Assembly: GCA_014898415.1 (NCBI GenBank)
Contig: RCTD01000040.1
Location: 62,001-126,000, forward strand
DNA: 64,000 bases
Source of the DNA: Stromatinia cepivora
Taxonomy: Eukaryota; Ascomycota; Leotiomycetes; Helotiales; Sclerotiniaceae
Reading direction: 5' to 3'
How positions within the stretch are numbered: the stretch's first letter is position 1; every line of letters begins with the position of its first letter. Below are positions 34,820-46,009 of the stretch, in pieces. A model generated the notes under the pieces. It searched no databases and was not told the DNA's origin. It saw only the letters and a program-made list of their open reading frames with translations. Position numbers and translations under genes: made by a program.

Positions 34820-37302
34820 ATGGCTAGACTCATAGATGAAAAGGCCATGGAGAGCAATGAACGTACTCCATTGATCGCGACCGTCATTGTTGCTCCATCA
34901 CGACAAAGATATCAACATAATATCATTCGTCGATTCTTTACCATCGCAGCAACCTGTTGCTTAATTGTCGCTGTTTTCCTATTTCTATTACCCCTTTCCT
35001 TCATTCCTCGACATCATAGACATTGGCACCACGATAAACCTTATCAAGAATCATCTGCTTCTATCACATACGAAGAACTTCAACAAATATTACTCAACAC
35101 TCCAAAGGCTGAAAAAGCAAGAGAATGGAGTAAATATTATACATCTGGACCACATGTAGCTGGAACAAATAAGAGTCAGGTACTTTGGACTCAGGAAAGA
35201 TGGCAGCAATTTGGCATTGAATCCGAGGTCATTTCATATGATGTTTATCTCAATTATCCTCGTGGTCATCGGCTTGCTTTATACGAAAAGAAGAAGAGTA
35301 AGGGTTCTGATGTTGAGGAATTGAAAGTCAAATTTGAAGCTAGTTTGGAGGAAGATGTACTTGAAGGGGACGATACTACTGGATTGGATAACAGAATTCC
35401 AACCTTCCATGGATATTCCGCATATGGAAATGTCACTGCACCATACGTTTACGTCAATTATGGCACCTACGGAGACTTTGAAGATTTAATAAGGCTCAAT
35501 GTCAGTTTGGAAGGTAAGATCGCTATTGCAAGATATGGTGGTATCTTTCGTGGTCTCAAGATCAAACGCGCACAGGAACTGGGAATGGTTGGAGCTGTTC
35601 TTTTCACTGATCCTGGTGATGATGGAGTGAATACTGAAGAGAATGGAGTTGCTACGTACCCGGATGGACCAGCCAGAAATCCAAGTAGTGTTCAAAGAGG
35701 AAGTGCTCAATTCCTTAGTGTTGCGCCCGGAGATCCGTGAGTTATACCTATCTAGCTTATTGATAATATTTAATGGCTAACTAACTATTTTGTAGAACCA
35801 CCATAGGATATCCTTCCAAACCTGGAGTTCCACGTCAACCTGTTGATGGCAAAATTCCCTCCATTCCTTCTCTTCCAATATCCTACGTCGATGCTTTACC
35901 TATTCTCAAGTCCCTAAATGGCATCGGACCTGGACCAAAAGATTTAAACAAATGGTGGGATCGAAACCTTGGCTTGGCGTACAAAGGAGTAGAATACAAC
36001 ATTGGTCCTTCACCAGACAACCTCGTACTTAACCTCGTCAACGATGTCGAATATGTTACCACACCTATTTGGAATTTGATTGGTATAATCAATGGAACCT
36101 TACCAGATGAGGTTATTGTTATTGGAAACCATCATGATGCTTGGATTGTAGGTGGTGCTGGTGATCCAAATAGTGGTTCCGCAGCTCTCAATGAAGTTGT
36201 TCGTAGCTTTGGTGTCGCTGTCTCGAAAGGATGGAAACCATTGCGTACAATTGTATTTGCAAGTTGGGATGGTGAAGAATATGGTTTGATTGGTTCAACA
36301 GAATGGGTCGAGGAATATCTACCATGGTTGAATGAAGCTAATGTGGCCTACATCAACTGTGATGTTGGTACTAGTGGCCCTACTTTTGGAGCGTCGGCAA
36401 GTCCACTTCACAACAAAGCTTTGCACGAAGTCTTAAGCTTAGTTCAATCACCCAATCAAACAGTTCCAGGACAAACTGTTGGTGATGTTTGGGATGGAGC
36501 TATTCATACTATGGGTAGTGGTAGTGATTTTACAGCTTTCCAAGATTTTGCCGGAGTTCCATCAATTGATCTTGGATTTGGACCAGATGTTAACCACGAA
36601 GGCAATGGTGGAGCTGTCTTTCATTATCACTCTAATTACGATTCATTCTATTGGATGGATACATATGGGGATCCAGGATTCCACTATCATGAAGCAATGT
36701 CGAAGATCTGGGCTCTATACACCGCCAAAATGGCCGAAACTCCAATCATTTCTTTTAACGCTACCGATTATGCCAATGCATTACAAGGTTATATTAGCAA
36801 GACCGAGTCGAAATTAGATTCCATTATGATTGGATCTTCATTTGAAGGACAAGATGAAGAAGCTCGATTCCGTCCAACTAATATCGAAACAAAGGGTGAC
36901 ATCAACACCTTGAAACTTTCCTTCAAAGGCCTCCACAATCGTGCTACTGCACTCAAACATGCAGCAATTCGTCACGATTCTTCTGCAGAGATCCTTGCTG
37001 AACAAGCAGGTCAAGATATTCCATGGTGGAAATGGGTATCTAAAGTCAAACTTTACTACAAGATTCGAACAGTCAATGAGAAATACAAATATCTAGAAAG
37101 AAAATTCTTATACCCGGAAGGACTGGATGGTAGATCATGGTTTAAACATGTGGTTTATGCACCAGGGCTTTGGACTGGTTATGCAGGGGCTGTTTTCCCG
37201 GGTTTGGTGGAAAGCATTGATGCACAGGATTATGAGAATGCGGAGAAGTGGATTGGGATTATTTCGGAGTGTTTGGAAAGTGCGGCGGAGTGGTTGGCTT
37301 GA
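34820..37302 (+). CDS. M28-family zinc metallopeptidase (glutamate carboxypeptidase II / transferrin receptor-like), 807 aa
   Basis: Exons 34820-35736 and 35796-37302; 59-nt intron (GTGAGT, CTAACTAAC, TTGTAG) joining GDP-TTIGYPSK. Type II membrane protein: polar N-terminus, membrane segment at about 41-63 (FFTIAATCCLIVAVFLFLLPL), then lumenal or extracellular. PA domain at about 185-300, M28 peptidase at about 400-600, TFR dimerisation-like C-terminus. The two-zinc site is complete by alignment with GCPII: H418, D429, E467, D495, H584, with catalytic E466 (WDGEEYG). Known for relatives (human PSMA/GCPII, yeast Vps70/Tre1): carboxypeptidase or vacuolar sorting roles. Several N-glycosylation sequons. 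Intact and probably active. Confidence 0.95.
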
Positions 37303-38872
37303 TGAGGTTTGGGGATGAGTTCTATTGGGAGTTACCGCAAAGTACTAGAGAGAGATACACACAGGCAGATGATGGAAGGGCTAGAGATATACAGAGATAC
37401 GGCGATACATGATACATACACGGTCGTTTAGTGGAAGACATATTAAAGACAGAAGAAATTTCGATACACAGAGCGGTAGAGGATATAAGTTCTTTCCTTT
37501 TCCTGTTTTCCATACCCGTCTTGGGTATAGGATAGATATACAAGATATACCTAAACGATCACAATTCATCCAGTCCATCCAAAAAATTCTTCCTACCCCT
37601 TCTTCCTTCCCTTTTCTATCCTTTCCTTCTGTTATATTTCCTTTTTCCCTCTCCTCTCTCCTCCCTTTTATTATTACCCTCCTTTCCTAATCCCCACCAA
37701 AGGAAAAAAGAAAACACCGCAATCCCACCGATTAAAAATAGCCTAAATTTCCTGATTTCTTCTTGACGTCCGTACCGGTACGTGTATATGATGTATGATG
37801 TATGAATTTTTTAATCATTTGATTGTGTAAGCGTTTATCATTTAGTCATTTATTAATTTATTGATTTATTCATTTATTCATTTATTCATTTATTCATTTA
37901 TTCATTTATTCATTTATCAATTACTTTATCAATTAATCAATGAGTAGGTAAGTAACGTCGTACAGATAGATGGTTCTTGGAGTTTGGTCCGGAGCCTGGT
38001 GTGTTACTGCAGGATGAGGATGAGGATGATTTGATGATTGATGACTGCGTGGTGGCGGTTTGGCATGTGTGTAATGTGTGGATGATCATCGGATTGGGAT
38101 GTATGCATGTGATGCTTGATGCATAGGTTGTGTAGGTTGTGTAGGTTGTGTAGGTTGTGTAGGTTGTGTAGGTTGTGTAACTTTAAGGTGCGTGGGGATG
38201 GATGTGTAAATGTGGACGCCATAATACGGGACGGGAAATGTTCAAGCGAAGGAGAGGTGTTGTGATGGCGGGTAGTAGTGGATGGTATGAGAATGAATAC
38301 CGGGAGTGGAGATGGGGTTTTGTGTTATGGGTTGTGGGTTGTGGGTTGTGGGTTGTGGAATTTGTTATGGGATTTTTTGGCGCTAGGTAGGTATGCTAGC
38401 TATATATACACAGTGTTACACAGTACTCGAGTCAGGATTCGGTATATGGTGTTTGGGATTTGGAGTATGGGGCTTAGGATTTGCTAGAGTAGGGAGGATA
38501 AGAAGTGGTTTCCTGAGTTGTTTCCTTGGGTAAGGGACTCGCTCATTCGCTTATTTCACCGTGACATTCTCACATGGATTTAAAGCGTTTCAGTAGATAT
38601 GATGAATTGTTTTGGTCATCATGACTCAAATATTAAATTAAGAATTGAACGCTCAATTTTCACTAGAAGATAAAGACAATACGAGATAAAAAGCCTCTGC
38701 GACTGAAATTCAGGAAATAAATTTGTGAGAATCAATACTATTCATTGTAATCATTTGGCCAACTGATATTACCCTACCCCTATGAGACAGACGATTACCA
38801 CTTTCACCCCAAATCTCCTGCGGTTGGATCCTCATGATCAACATCATTCCTCTCAATAACTCAAGCCACACC
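37303..38872. other. intergenic with several simple repeats
   Basis: Holds a CT-rich tract (about 37575-37685), an ATTTATTC array (37865-37917), a TAGGTTGTG array (38124-38179) and a GGGTTGT array (38328-38358). No gene supported. Confidence 0.7.
38124..38179. repeat. TAGGTTGTG minisatellite, about six copies
   Basis: Six perfect 9-bp units in tandem; the reverse strand encodes a repeated HNL peptide only by chance. Confidence 0.9.
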
Positions 38873-40150
38873 TTAAACATTCCCTGTAACAACATCAATC
38901 TCCTCTACATCCCCAACAGCATTAACAGCCGCCTCAGCAATCGAAGCCGCATTATCATCCGCCCTCGCACGAGCCCTATCACAAGCAAGCACCCCTCCTT
39001 CCTTATGATCATGATATTTACAACCATTTTCATCCATCCATTTCTCATTTTTCCCTCCCTTAGTTTTCGCATACACAGTCAATAAATCCCGGACAAATTC
39101 CATCGGTACCCAAAATTCCCCCTCGGTGCCGGGATCAGATCCACCGAGTAGTTGTCCAAAGCCCCCGTTTTGTCCATAGTATTTTGGAAAGCGGATTGAG
39201 TACGATATTATCATATCGATGATCATGCGACGTAATGGTGAGCCTGGGTTTGTGTCTGCGTATAATTTGGTGATTTGAAATGGCGTGGCTCCTAATACGT
39301 GACGGGAGTCTGGAGGTTGAATACTAGTGCGAGATCGTGGATTCAGAGTTTCTTCTCCGCTTTGAGTTTGATTGAATACGTTATCGCCTGTTTCCCAACT
39401 AACCTCCTCCAATCGTTTCATCAATGCTTGATATTCCTCGCTTCCCAAACTATCAAGCGCAAACTGCTCATCTTCGTCTTCTAACTTCCTCCGTCTAGTC
39501 TGCCACGAACATTCCTCCCTAATCGCGTCAATCATCGTATCAATAATCTTATTCCCAAACCTGGGCGCAATAAGCAATTGAGAAAGTCTATAGCAATCCA
39601 GCAATTGATTCCAAAGAATATTATACTGATTGATTCGCTGATGAACATCTTCGCTAGTGATACCCGCAAATTGTTTCGCATACTTTAACTCTCCATAAGT
39701 ATTCCAGGATGCGAAGATGGAAAATGCTTCGATGTGTGCGGCTGTGCTGCAGGGAAATGGGATATTAGATGTTTGGAGGAACTTTTCCCGCAGGATGTGG
39801 ATGTAAGTGGGTGTGGTGTCGGGGGTTATAGGGGTGGAGGGAAGAAATATGCTTCGGAAGAAGAGGGAGTTGAGACAGAATATTTTGAGGGGCCAGGTTA
39901 TATGGAGCCGGTTGGAGGGAGAACCGATTGTCACGGTTACGAGGTCGGAGTAATCTTCTCTGGGGGGGGGGGGGGGGGGGGGTTAGTGGAATCAAATAAA
40001 ATGGTGTTGGGGTTTTTGGACTTACAGTGAAAGGCTGATGCGCTCTTCCTGAGTGTTTTGGATTATCCAAGGCGTGTTTGTGATAGTGTAAAGACCAGAA
40101 CCTGATAATGTTGTTCCTCTTGCGCCGTAGATATCTTCTAGAGAAGGCAT
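38873..40150 (-). CDS. BTB/POZ-domain protein, 403 aa
   Basis: Exons 40150-40026 and 39959-38873. The 66-nt intron starts GTAAGT and ends CTAAC, a run of 21 C, then AG; splicing gives ISLS-LEDYSDLVTVTIGS in frame. BTB region at about 45-150, with VTVTIG start and IEAFSIFASWNTYGELKY end; then a BACK-like helix (LLDCYRLSQLLIAPRFGNKIIDTM) and SPLRRMIIDMIISYSI, the same order as in the gene at 26455 and the pseudogene at 22865. Near the C-terminus C355-K-Y-H-D-H...C recurs, followed by an Ala/Asp/Val-rich tail. Function unknown; probably a protein-interaction adaptor. The family is expanded locally (three loci in 17 kb). Confidence 0.78.
39962..39982. repeat. homopolymer of 21 G inside the BTB gene intron
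   Basis: On the coding strand this is the C run that lies directly between the branch site CTAAC and the acceptor AG, so it serves as the whole polypyrimidine tract. Confidence 0.9.
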
Positions 40151-40919
40151 TTTTGTTGTATGTCTTTGTCTTTCAATCTATGAGTTTCTCTTGCGCAATG
40201 AAATGGAGGATCAAATGGGTATTATTTATCGGTTCAAGGTGATTTGATACCTTTGTGTCTTGACGTCTTGATGTTCTGCTTCTTGATGTACAGAAATCTC
40301 CTCTTGAAATAGTTGTATGAAGAAGATGTGAGGAATTTTCTGGATATTACGAAAGCCAGATTGTTAAATAGTGCAGTCCTTCATTGTAACGGTGCAGGTA
40401 CAGTCAAATCCCAATACGGCTGGCACTAGCCTTTAATCCTAGATACATATGCTACTATTACGGTAAAGAGGAAACTAAATGAAGCTTATACGGTTTGTAA
40501 ATTCAAGACTTAGTAGTGTTTTTTCATGTACGAAAATGTCCTGGTGGCTTGCTACGGTTTTATGGCCGTATTGAATGAGGACTTGGAAAAGCACGTTCAT
40601 TGCATTTTTGTGCCAAATTATAACTTAATAGATGACAAATCATTCAGAACGGTTTGCTTCAATGAATTGGATAATGCAAATGGTTCAAAACAGCCAGATG
40701 ATCTGAACGTTTGGGATTGTTTGGATGTTTGAAATGATTTGATGTTATCAATTATTTTGATCAAAGTATAACTCTTCGCAGGAATGGCGCACGGTATTTG
40801 GGCTATTATATAAGGGCATTCAAGCTATTGTCAATTAAGTAGAGAGCGAAATATCTATGAAGTGAGGAGCTCTAAATATGTCAGAGTTCTGCTAGTATTA
40901 ATTGGGCTCAGTTTCTCGT
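40151..40919. other. intergenic; one unsupported 68-codon ORF
   Basis: A plus-strand ATG frame at 40526-40732 (68 aa, Asp/Asn-rich, no recognisable motif) has no splice or homology support. Otherwise the BTB promoter and the flank of the hAT-like element. Confidence 0.35.
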
Positions 40920-43502
40920 TAGGCTGCGCAACGGGTACCCGCGGGGCGGATAATGGCCTTGATAGATAATCTGTGGGTATTCATTGGGCGGGGCGGGTAA
41001 TTCAAAATCTGGATAAGTAATCTATGGAATGGATATAGATTATCCGTGGGTATTCATTTATCTGTATATTATATAATATTTTATAAAATTAATATAATTT
41101 TATGATTAGTATAAAAATTAATATAAATCTAAACTTGGATCATTTTTGGATTATAAAATGATTTGAGAATACAGAAGAACTTGGTTATACCGGACTGGGA
41201 TATACCGGAATCTTGGATATACCGGAATTTTTTCTCCTTTTTTCCGAAATTTATATGGAAATACCGGAATTTCGATGAAAACCGGAATACCGGATTGAAT
41301 TGATTGAATTCCGGTATAAACCTTTATTATTGATCAATATGCTATGTGTTAATAAAAATGAATCTTCGAATATAGCGATATTATTGTTGTTGTTGTTGTT
41401 ATCGTTGAAAAAGCTGAAAAGAGTTGGTTACCATAACCCTCGAATTAATTTATCAAATCAACAAAAAAAAGTTTTAAGAGTATAATGGCAAAACCCTAAA
41501 TACAGGAAAAGGAGGTATGATGATGCAATAGTATGGTATAAAGCTTAATATGGTATAGAGTTGAAGAAATCAACTATTAGTAATCTTTTAAATACAAAAT
41601 TCGAATAATTCAATCGAATAGAACTTATATAATACGAATTAAATCAATATAAGACTCGGTTTTTTGTATACCCTGCTTTCGAAAAAGCTCTATTTGAATA
41701 ATAGATTCGATATGATCGTTACCCTGATATAGGATTTATTACAAATGATGTTTTATATTTAAAAGTTATAGAATTCTGGAAAAAGTTTTTTGAATATAAG
41801 GATAAATCTTTGTTATTCGATGAGGGGAAGATTTGGTCAATTGGCTTTATTGATGGTTTCAAGAGACATAGTTTTATACAAGAAAGACGTCGATTCGGTA
41901 AGGGAGTTTCTGCAGATATAGGCCTTGAATTAGAGGTTATAATGGAAGAGATATGATGTATTGTAGCTTCATACGATATAGATGATATCTACAATTGTGA
42001 TGAAACAGGGCTTTTTTGGAGAGATAGGCTAAATCGTATACTTTCTATATTCGAATTTGTTGGTAGAAAGAAGGAAAAAGTTCAATTCACAGTACTCTTT
42101 ATTAGCAATTCTATAGATATTTATAAGTTCCCTTTATGGATTATTGGGAAAGTATATATTTCATAAGTATTTAGAAGATTAGGGTTGACAACTCTCGATG
42201 GTTTAGGGGTGAAATATCAATCGAATTCGAAATCCTGGATGAATAATAGGATTTTCGCTGAATATCTTATATAGTTCGATGGGATTATAAAGTAGATGAA
42301 AAAGAAGGCTTTGTTTATTATAAACAACTTCTTTGTATACAAATTAGTTGCTATTATTCTTTTTGAAATTGGTAAGCTATGTAATATGAAGATTATATAA
42401 TTGCCCCCAAATTCTACATCTAAATTTCAACCTTTCGATTAAAATATTATACAGAATTGGAAGCTCCATTTACGACGACGAACTGTCAAATTCATAATTG
42501 AATACTTTAATAATGATCTGAATTATTCTAAAAAGTTTGATATTCTAAAAGTAATTAGATAGGGGATATTAATTTGGGAAGATATCAAAACGAATACTAT
42601 TTCGAATTATTGGGATAAATTACAATACATCGATCTGGGATTGCAACCCTCGATGCCATTGACGATATGGCAAGGTTCTAAAGAGGTTTTAGAATTTTTA
42701 TATTTCATTTTAATATGGTTAAAGTATTAGGGTATTATAACTAATGTCCCTGATATATGAAAATATGTTTTACTTTATTCAGAGTGTATTATTGAAAGCG
42801 ATGATAATCTGGATATTTTAGTTGATAATATTATTCAAGTTAGAGAGGTGATTGAAAAAGACGAAGAAGATGATAGAGTAGGGGAAGAGATTGAGTCTTC
42901 TATTAGTGATTTTAAAGTTCTTGAAGTTATTCAGATTTTAATTAAATATCAAGAACAACAAGGTGTTTTTGATATAAATTTAATTAAAAGTTTATGCAAA
43001 AGAGAGTATAAAGTAGAGTTTAAATTTAATTAAGGGAAAATGCAAGATATTATACTAAACTATTTTAATATAAAATAAAGTTGATGATTTTGAGCTATAT
43101 AATGTTGATGCTTTGATGCTTTACCATTTTTATATCGGAATCTTGGATATACCGGATTTGATTGGTCGAAAATCTCAGTCCGGTATAACCAAGTTCTTCT
43201 GTAGTTTCAAATTTAAGCGAAAAGTGGATAATCTATGGATAATCTGTAGATTATTTGTAAATAATTTATATATCTATAGATTATTTACAAATTATCTATA
43301 TATTTATAAATTACTTACAAATAATCTATTTATTTATAGATAAATGGATTATCTATAGATAATCCATAGATTATTTGTAATGAAGCGGATAATTTTAAAT
43401 CTGAATAAGTAATCTGTAAGGCGAGTAGAACCTTTGATGAGTATCTATAGAGCGGATTATCCGCGGATAATCTATGGGTACAGATAATTTTTGCGCAGCC
43501 TA
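40920..43502. mobile_element. hAT-like non-autonomous element with nested pogo-like insertion
   Basis: Termini TAGGCTGCGCAA in inverted orientation at both ends, flanked by perfect 8-bp duplications TTTCTCGT (40912-40919 and 43503-43510). Without the insertion the element is about 551 bp. Subterminal regions hold many ATAATCTRTRGATTATYTGTA-like palindromic units and GGGCGGATAA boxes. No coding capacity. A degraded relative lies at 11686-12097. Confidence 0.88.
41172..43201 (+). mobile_element. pogo/Tigger-like (DDE_1) DNA transposon, 2.03 kb, RIP-decayed
   Basis: Perfect inverted termini CAGAAGAACTTGGTTATACC (then GGACTG) with TA duplications at 41170-41171 and 43202-43203. Subterminal ATACCGGAAT units repeat at both ends. 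The plus-strand interior shows transposase pieces interrupted by stops: GKGVSADIGLELEV, YNCDETGLFWRDRLNRILS (first catalytic Asp region), WIIGK, an IINNFF segment, LPPNSTSKFQPFD and WKLHLRRR (41850-42500). The Asp before the second N-N pair reads Asn, so the catalytic triad is also hit. Confidence 0.88.
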
Positions 43503-45204
43503 TTTCTCGTCTATTCTCTGCCACTACAGGTACAATCCTTTAAACAGATTGGATATGTAAGGTCTATTATTGAAAACATCATGGGTTTTTATTGCTGAAC
43601 CGCAACCTGGACTATTGGAAACATTGCCTCCTACGTACAAGTGAGGAGAATAATTTGTGTTGAGAAACTAGAAAATTATTGTCGTGTCAATCATTTTGGT
43701 GAGGTAAAAACTCATCCATCAAGCAAGTATGAGCCCAAGGTACCAATTCCATTCATAATTTATTCTAGAATCTAATCGCGCTCCTTTCTGACCTCTTCAC
43801 AATGTATATATAGTCCGTCTACAGCCAACCATTCTTGCTAGTCCGTTCCTTTTACAGCACCGCTTTCGTTTCGTCCGTTCATATTTGAATCTTGTGAATT
43901 GAGATCTTTTTCTAACTGCTTTATTCTTAAGCTTAGAGCCTAGAAGAACCTTTCAAGCAACCATGGTCAAATCTCCGCTGATATGCCTCGCATCTCTATA
44001 GTTATGCTTCCATCTGTGTGCCGCCGTTTAAAATGGGGTGACCATACTTGGAGCAGCCTGAATAGTCATTTTTGAAGAGCTTTTGCAATCAAAGAAGGAT
44101 ACTTACTCTCCTTGATATTGAAGCTAATGTATCGATATCTAGAATCACAGAAACATTATGCAGAAGATTTTACTATATAGTATTATCTAGGAAAAAACTA
44201 AGGTTAAAGTCTCAGGTATAAGAAGCTAACATCCACCATGAATATTGTATACACGTCTCCTTGGACTCCGCATTCTCATTCGTAGACCATACTCCGGCTG
44301 TTATGGAACAAATTTAAAATCTTTTTTTTCGGGTCTTTACAATTTGAAAGTGCTACACGACAAAGATTTCATTTCAGCCTGTGAAGAAAAGAGCTCCAAG
44401 ATGGATCTGATAGAGACTTCACAGCTAGGCTTAAATGTGACTGAGTTATCATGCTACGATATTAGTTGATATTCCTTCTATCAGCATGCCTCGGCCGGCT
44501 GGAGGATGCTGAACTCTCTACTTGCATATATTTGCCCAGATGATATGACACGTCTCGGCCAAGCGAATTATCTCCATCTAGCTCTCGCATTCTCTCGCAT
44601 TCAAAAATATTTCACGCAAATTATTTCAAGTGCGACTACATAGTATTCAGAACAAAGAAGGTCGTGACGACCAAAGATTGCGCTCCTTGCCTAGCATCGA
44701 TGACAGAATCTCGGGTTCTAATTTTTATCTCGGCAGCCACAATTATAAACGTCAATTTCAATGAGATACTGCCTTTCTGGGTCAAACTATTCGGCCTATT
44801 GAAGTCCACAAATTGAGTTTCGAGATCGTGTATTATGGCAGCCCAGCTTAAATTCTCGTGTCGGTACGTCATCATTTCCTTAATGGCTTAGAAGCGTTTC
44901 GGGATATTAACACTGCAAGACTTGACTCTGTGGCTTATATATGGTATCTAATTAAGATAGTTGACATCGTTTTCTCATCGATATGGCCCCCTGTAGTTCC
45001 TTTGAGTGGCCTTTCGAGTATTGTCTCGAACTGCCATCTTAAAAAGATATATAAATTGAGATCTGAAGAAGTAAACGTAAAACCCAATGCCAAATAGTTT
45101 CATGAGAAACCGAAAGCAATAGTGTGGGAGTCCACAAGCAGAACAACACGTGGCAGACTAGATAATCCGTGAAGTGAAAGAATGCAGTTCCTTATAGGAA
45201 CAAC
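43503..45204. other. intergenic, no supported gene
   Basis: Short plus-strand ORFs at 44245-44469 and 44858-45097 have no recognisable motif, start context or splice partner. The region may hold an old gene relic but nothing can be named. Confidence 0.4.
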
Positions 45205-45388
45205 ATTCCGATATTTAATGTGAAAATTTTCAATAAATTATTATATCAATCTTTATATATTTATATAAAGTATCTCAATAAATATATATAAGAAGTTATA
45301 TATTTTATAAAAATAATCAAATTCATATATTTCCTATTCGAATATAAAAAAAAACAAAAACGAAAACTATATTAAAAGAAAACTAATA

Positions 45389-45824
45389 ACGTGGTTTATC
45401 ACCGAGTGGATCATATCACCGAGTGGATCACTCAATTTACATACAAAATTCGTCTGTGCGTAACCGTGCACTCTCTTTATTTATTGATAGAATTTTTTAA
45501 AAATTTAATATATAAAATTTAATTATAAAAACGTTACAAAAATTTAATCTTTTTTCAAAAATTCGAATTAATATAAGAATTATTATAAAAATGATTTTTT
45601 TGTAATGAAAATCGTGACATTTTCAATTTTTTGTTGAATATAATAGAAATATTTATATAAAAATTAGATTTCTAAGAAATTAAATTTTTATTATTATTTC
45701 CAATTCTTTTACTTTTCAAAAATAATGATTAGTTATTAAAACAGGAATATTTAAAAATGGCTAATTTTGATGTATTTTTAAATGATCCATTCGGTGATAT
45801 GATCCACTCGGTGATAAACCATGT
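45389..45824. mobile_element. MITE, 436 bp, sharing its outer terminus with the pogo-like element at 28639
   Basis: Inverted ends ACGTGGTTTATCACCGAGTGG... with TA duplications (45387-45388, 45825-45826). The outermost 16 bp equal the 28639 element terminus with minor changes. Two tandem TATCACCGAGTGGATCA units sit at the left end and their inverted counterparts at the right. The interior is non-coding. Confidence 0.85.
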
Positions 45825-46009
45825 TAATCAAAATAAAAATATATAATTAGTAAATTATAGAAATTCTTTTTGATTTATAATATAATAATATTATTTCAAT
45901 ATATAATCTCAATCTTTAGATTTCAAATTTCGATATTCAATTTTTTTGATATATAATTTATAAGATATTTAAGATTATTCAAATTTATTCAAAAAAAATT
46001 CATAATAAT

